Positions 62,701-64,000 of a stretch of DNA of 64,000 bases are shown here, piece after piece (positions within the stretch are counted from its first letter, which is position 1; each line of letters begins with the position of its first letter). A model generated the notes under the pieces. That model saw nothing but the letters and a program-made list of their open reading frames with translations, had not been told where the DNA came from and ran no database searches. The position numbers and the translations under genes are program-made. The stretch comes from Medicago truncatula (Eukaryota; Streptophyta; Magnoliopsida; Fabales; Fabaceae): NCBI RefSeq assembly GCF_003473485.1, contig NC_053044.1:58196091-58260090 (forward strand). The letters run 5' to 3'.

Positions 62701-63543
62701 AGGAAGCCGAAAGACTTGACCACTTCTTTTGTGAAAGTTGTTCTGTTGAAGGTCAAAAACAGCTGCAAAATTCTCATTCTGCTACAAGACTCGCAGATAC
62801 AAAGGTATATTTCTAAACACTGTTGTTTGATAGTATGAGAACAACCCTGTTTTCAGCACTTAATACCATTTGAATTGACTTACCTGGCCACTTAAGATCT
62901 TTGATATCTTAGTCTACTTTCCTGTGTAAGATGTATTATTCGATTATTTGTTTTTAGACTTGGTTGAAAGTTACTTCTTCTATATGAGAATATAACTAGG
63001 CATGGAAAATTTGAATTTAACTAAACTATTTTTTATGAACAATAACAAAAGTCTGATTGTGACAAACATGCATGATCAAGACTCAAATATAATGTCAGAA
63101 TGTTGTATCTACTTCCGCCTCTTTTTGGGTTAATTTATGTTTCTTCAAGGTTAATGCTAATTTTAGGACAATGATCTCTTTTTTTTTTTATTCTTAAGCT
63201 GCCCATTAAAGTATGCAAAGCTTTGTGTTGAATTGCTTGAATGCCTAATGAGCAGGCCCACTATATTTGGTCTACATTTTTCTGAAAATCTGCCTTTATT
63301 ATGTTATTATAAAGAATAATCAAGTTTCACGAGCTGAATTTTTTTGATATATCTGCATGCTTCTCCTTAGGCATAGCCATGGAAAACAATCTTATATGGT
63401 CGACATTGCTCTTTTTAATGATTTATGTGAGATAGATTGCTGTTTTCTTGTGAATTTTTTTGGTGACGAAAGAAAGGATTGATGTATTAGTGCTTATATT
63501 TTGTTTGGTATTGTAGGTGGATACTAAACGCCGCCGAAGGTAG
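59744..63543 (+). CDS. SHL: BAH-PHD histone reader, SHL/EBS family (five exons)
   Basis: Exons 59744-59822, 59899-60244, 61033-61101, 62669-62804 and 63517-63543 join in frame to 218 residues. A BAH domain covers about residues 25-140 ([59 protein letters not shown]). A PHD finger follows at about 142-190 ([32 protein letters not shown]), with its zinc ligands in the Cys4-His-Cys3 order. The tail is basic (VDTKRRRR). SHL and EBS in Arabidopsis read H3K27me3 through BAH and H3K4 methylation through PHD, and repress flowering genes. Wording such as [18 protein letters not shown] and the MAKPKAPKR start favours SHL over EBS; a tree would settle it. Introns 3 and 4 are 1.57 and 0.71 kb. Confidence 0.92.
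62277..62293. repeat. (GATA)n microsatellite in SHL intron 3
   Basis: Four GATA units. Confidence 0.85.
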
Positions 63544-64000
63544 AAGCGATGTTATGTAAGGCTTAAAAAGAGGTAGATCTGTAATGGAGGGGACCCTTGC
63601 TTTTGTAATCCTGGGTAGGAGGAGCTGAACAAACTCTGTGACAATGGTATCTAATAGTAAACTATAGTCTTTCTCTACTTTCATGGAAGAGAAGAGACTA
63701 ATTTAAAAAAGTTTGTCGATGGTTTGAGTATCCATCCCAGTTTCCCTTGGAAGTGGAGGATGTGTTTCTTTTATTATATGTAATTATTATTATGTGATGT
63801 AGTTTCTCCATCTAATCCCCATCGGGTCCTTGTTCATACTCAGACTTTTGTGAATTAGCTTGACTTATTTAAAGCCAGTAGACACTACTTTAGTAAAGGA
63901 TCAAGTCTATTCTCTAGTGATGTCATCATGTTGGCAGCAGTTGGCGTGTCAAAATGATCAAACTAAAACTAATGGGAAATTAAAAAGGACAAAACTGGTG
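63544..64000. other. 3' untranslated region of the BAH-PHD gene and flank
   Basis: No new gene begins before the window edge. The poly(A) site is probably near 63800, which is inference from T-rich and TATATGTAA-like text. Confidence 0.45.

Overview
This is a plant nuclear window, probably from a legume close to Medicago. That is inference: the DNA is very AT-rich, genes are intron-rich with GT-AG (one GC-AG) splice sites, and most of the sequence is stacked transposons. These include tRNA-derived SINEs, Stowaway, hAT and Mutator-like MITEs, a full-length plant LINE, a probable solo LTR and a nuclear copy of plastid DNA.

Seven genes look intact once exons are joined: an intronless DYW-type PPR protein (14575-16290, minus); a two-exon secreted defensin-like peptide (16713-17072, minus); a RING-H2 protein (29329-32382, plus); a dehydrin with three Y, one S and two K segments (33838-34530, plus); histidinol-phosphate phosphatase HISN7/IMPL2 (42809-46147, plus, nine exons); proteasome ATPase RPT4 (47769-51044, minus, ten exons), convergent with HISN7; and a BAH-PHD histone reader of the SHL/EBS type (59744-63543, plus, five exons). 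An eighth, a small OXS3-like gene (54329-54690, plus), is likely. Exon phases join without frameshift in every multi-exon model. The genes are unrelated housekeeping, stress and regulatory genes with no cluster logic.

Between them: 0-1.5 kb holds a decayed RPA1-like gene. 2.3-3.4 kb holds a repeat block that recurs inverted at 37.1-42.3 kb, where about 3.7 kb of other DNA splits it. 6.4-9.8 kb has two Mutator-like non-autonomous elements with 9-bp target duplications. 18.4-24.4 kb is a complete 6-kb LINE flanked by a perfect 13-bp duplication but disabled by three nonsense codons and two frameshifts. 37-42.3 kb is a nest: an older repeat, an hAT-type MITE, a broken Mutator-like MITE, a solo LTR, a plastid fragment (atpE end, trnM-CAU, 5' part of trnV-UAC) and a SINE-bearing unit. 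55.7-59.4 kb carries a Stowaway MITE, a frameshifted Copia gag remnant, a Mutator-like MITE and a 5'-truncated LINE.

No new enzymatic or defence system is evident. The most unusual material is transposon architecture: a LINE whose ORF2 stop lies in its own A-tail, two short retroposon-like inserts of unrecognised family with clear target duplications, and the nested inverted repeat pair that records insertion order.
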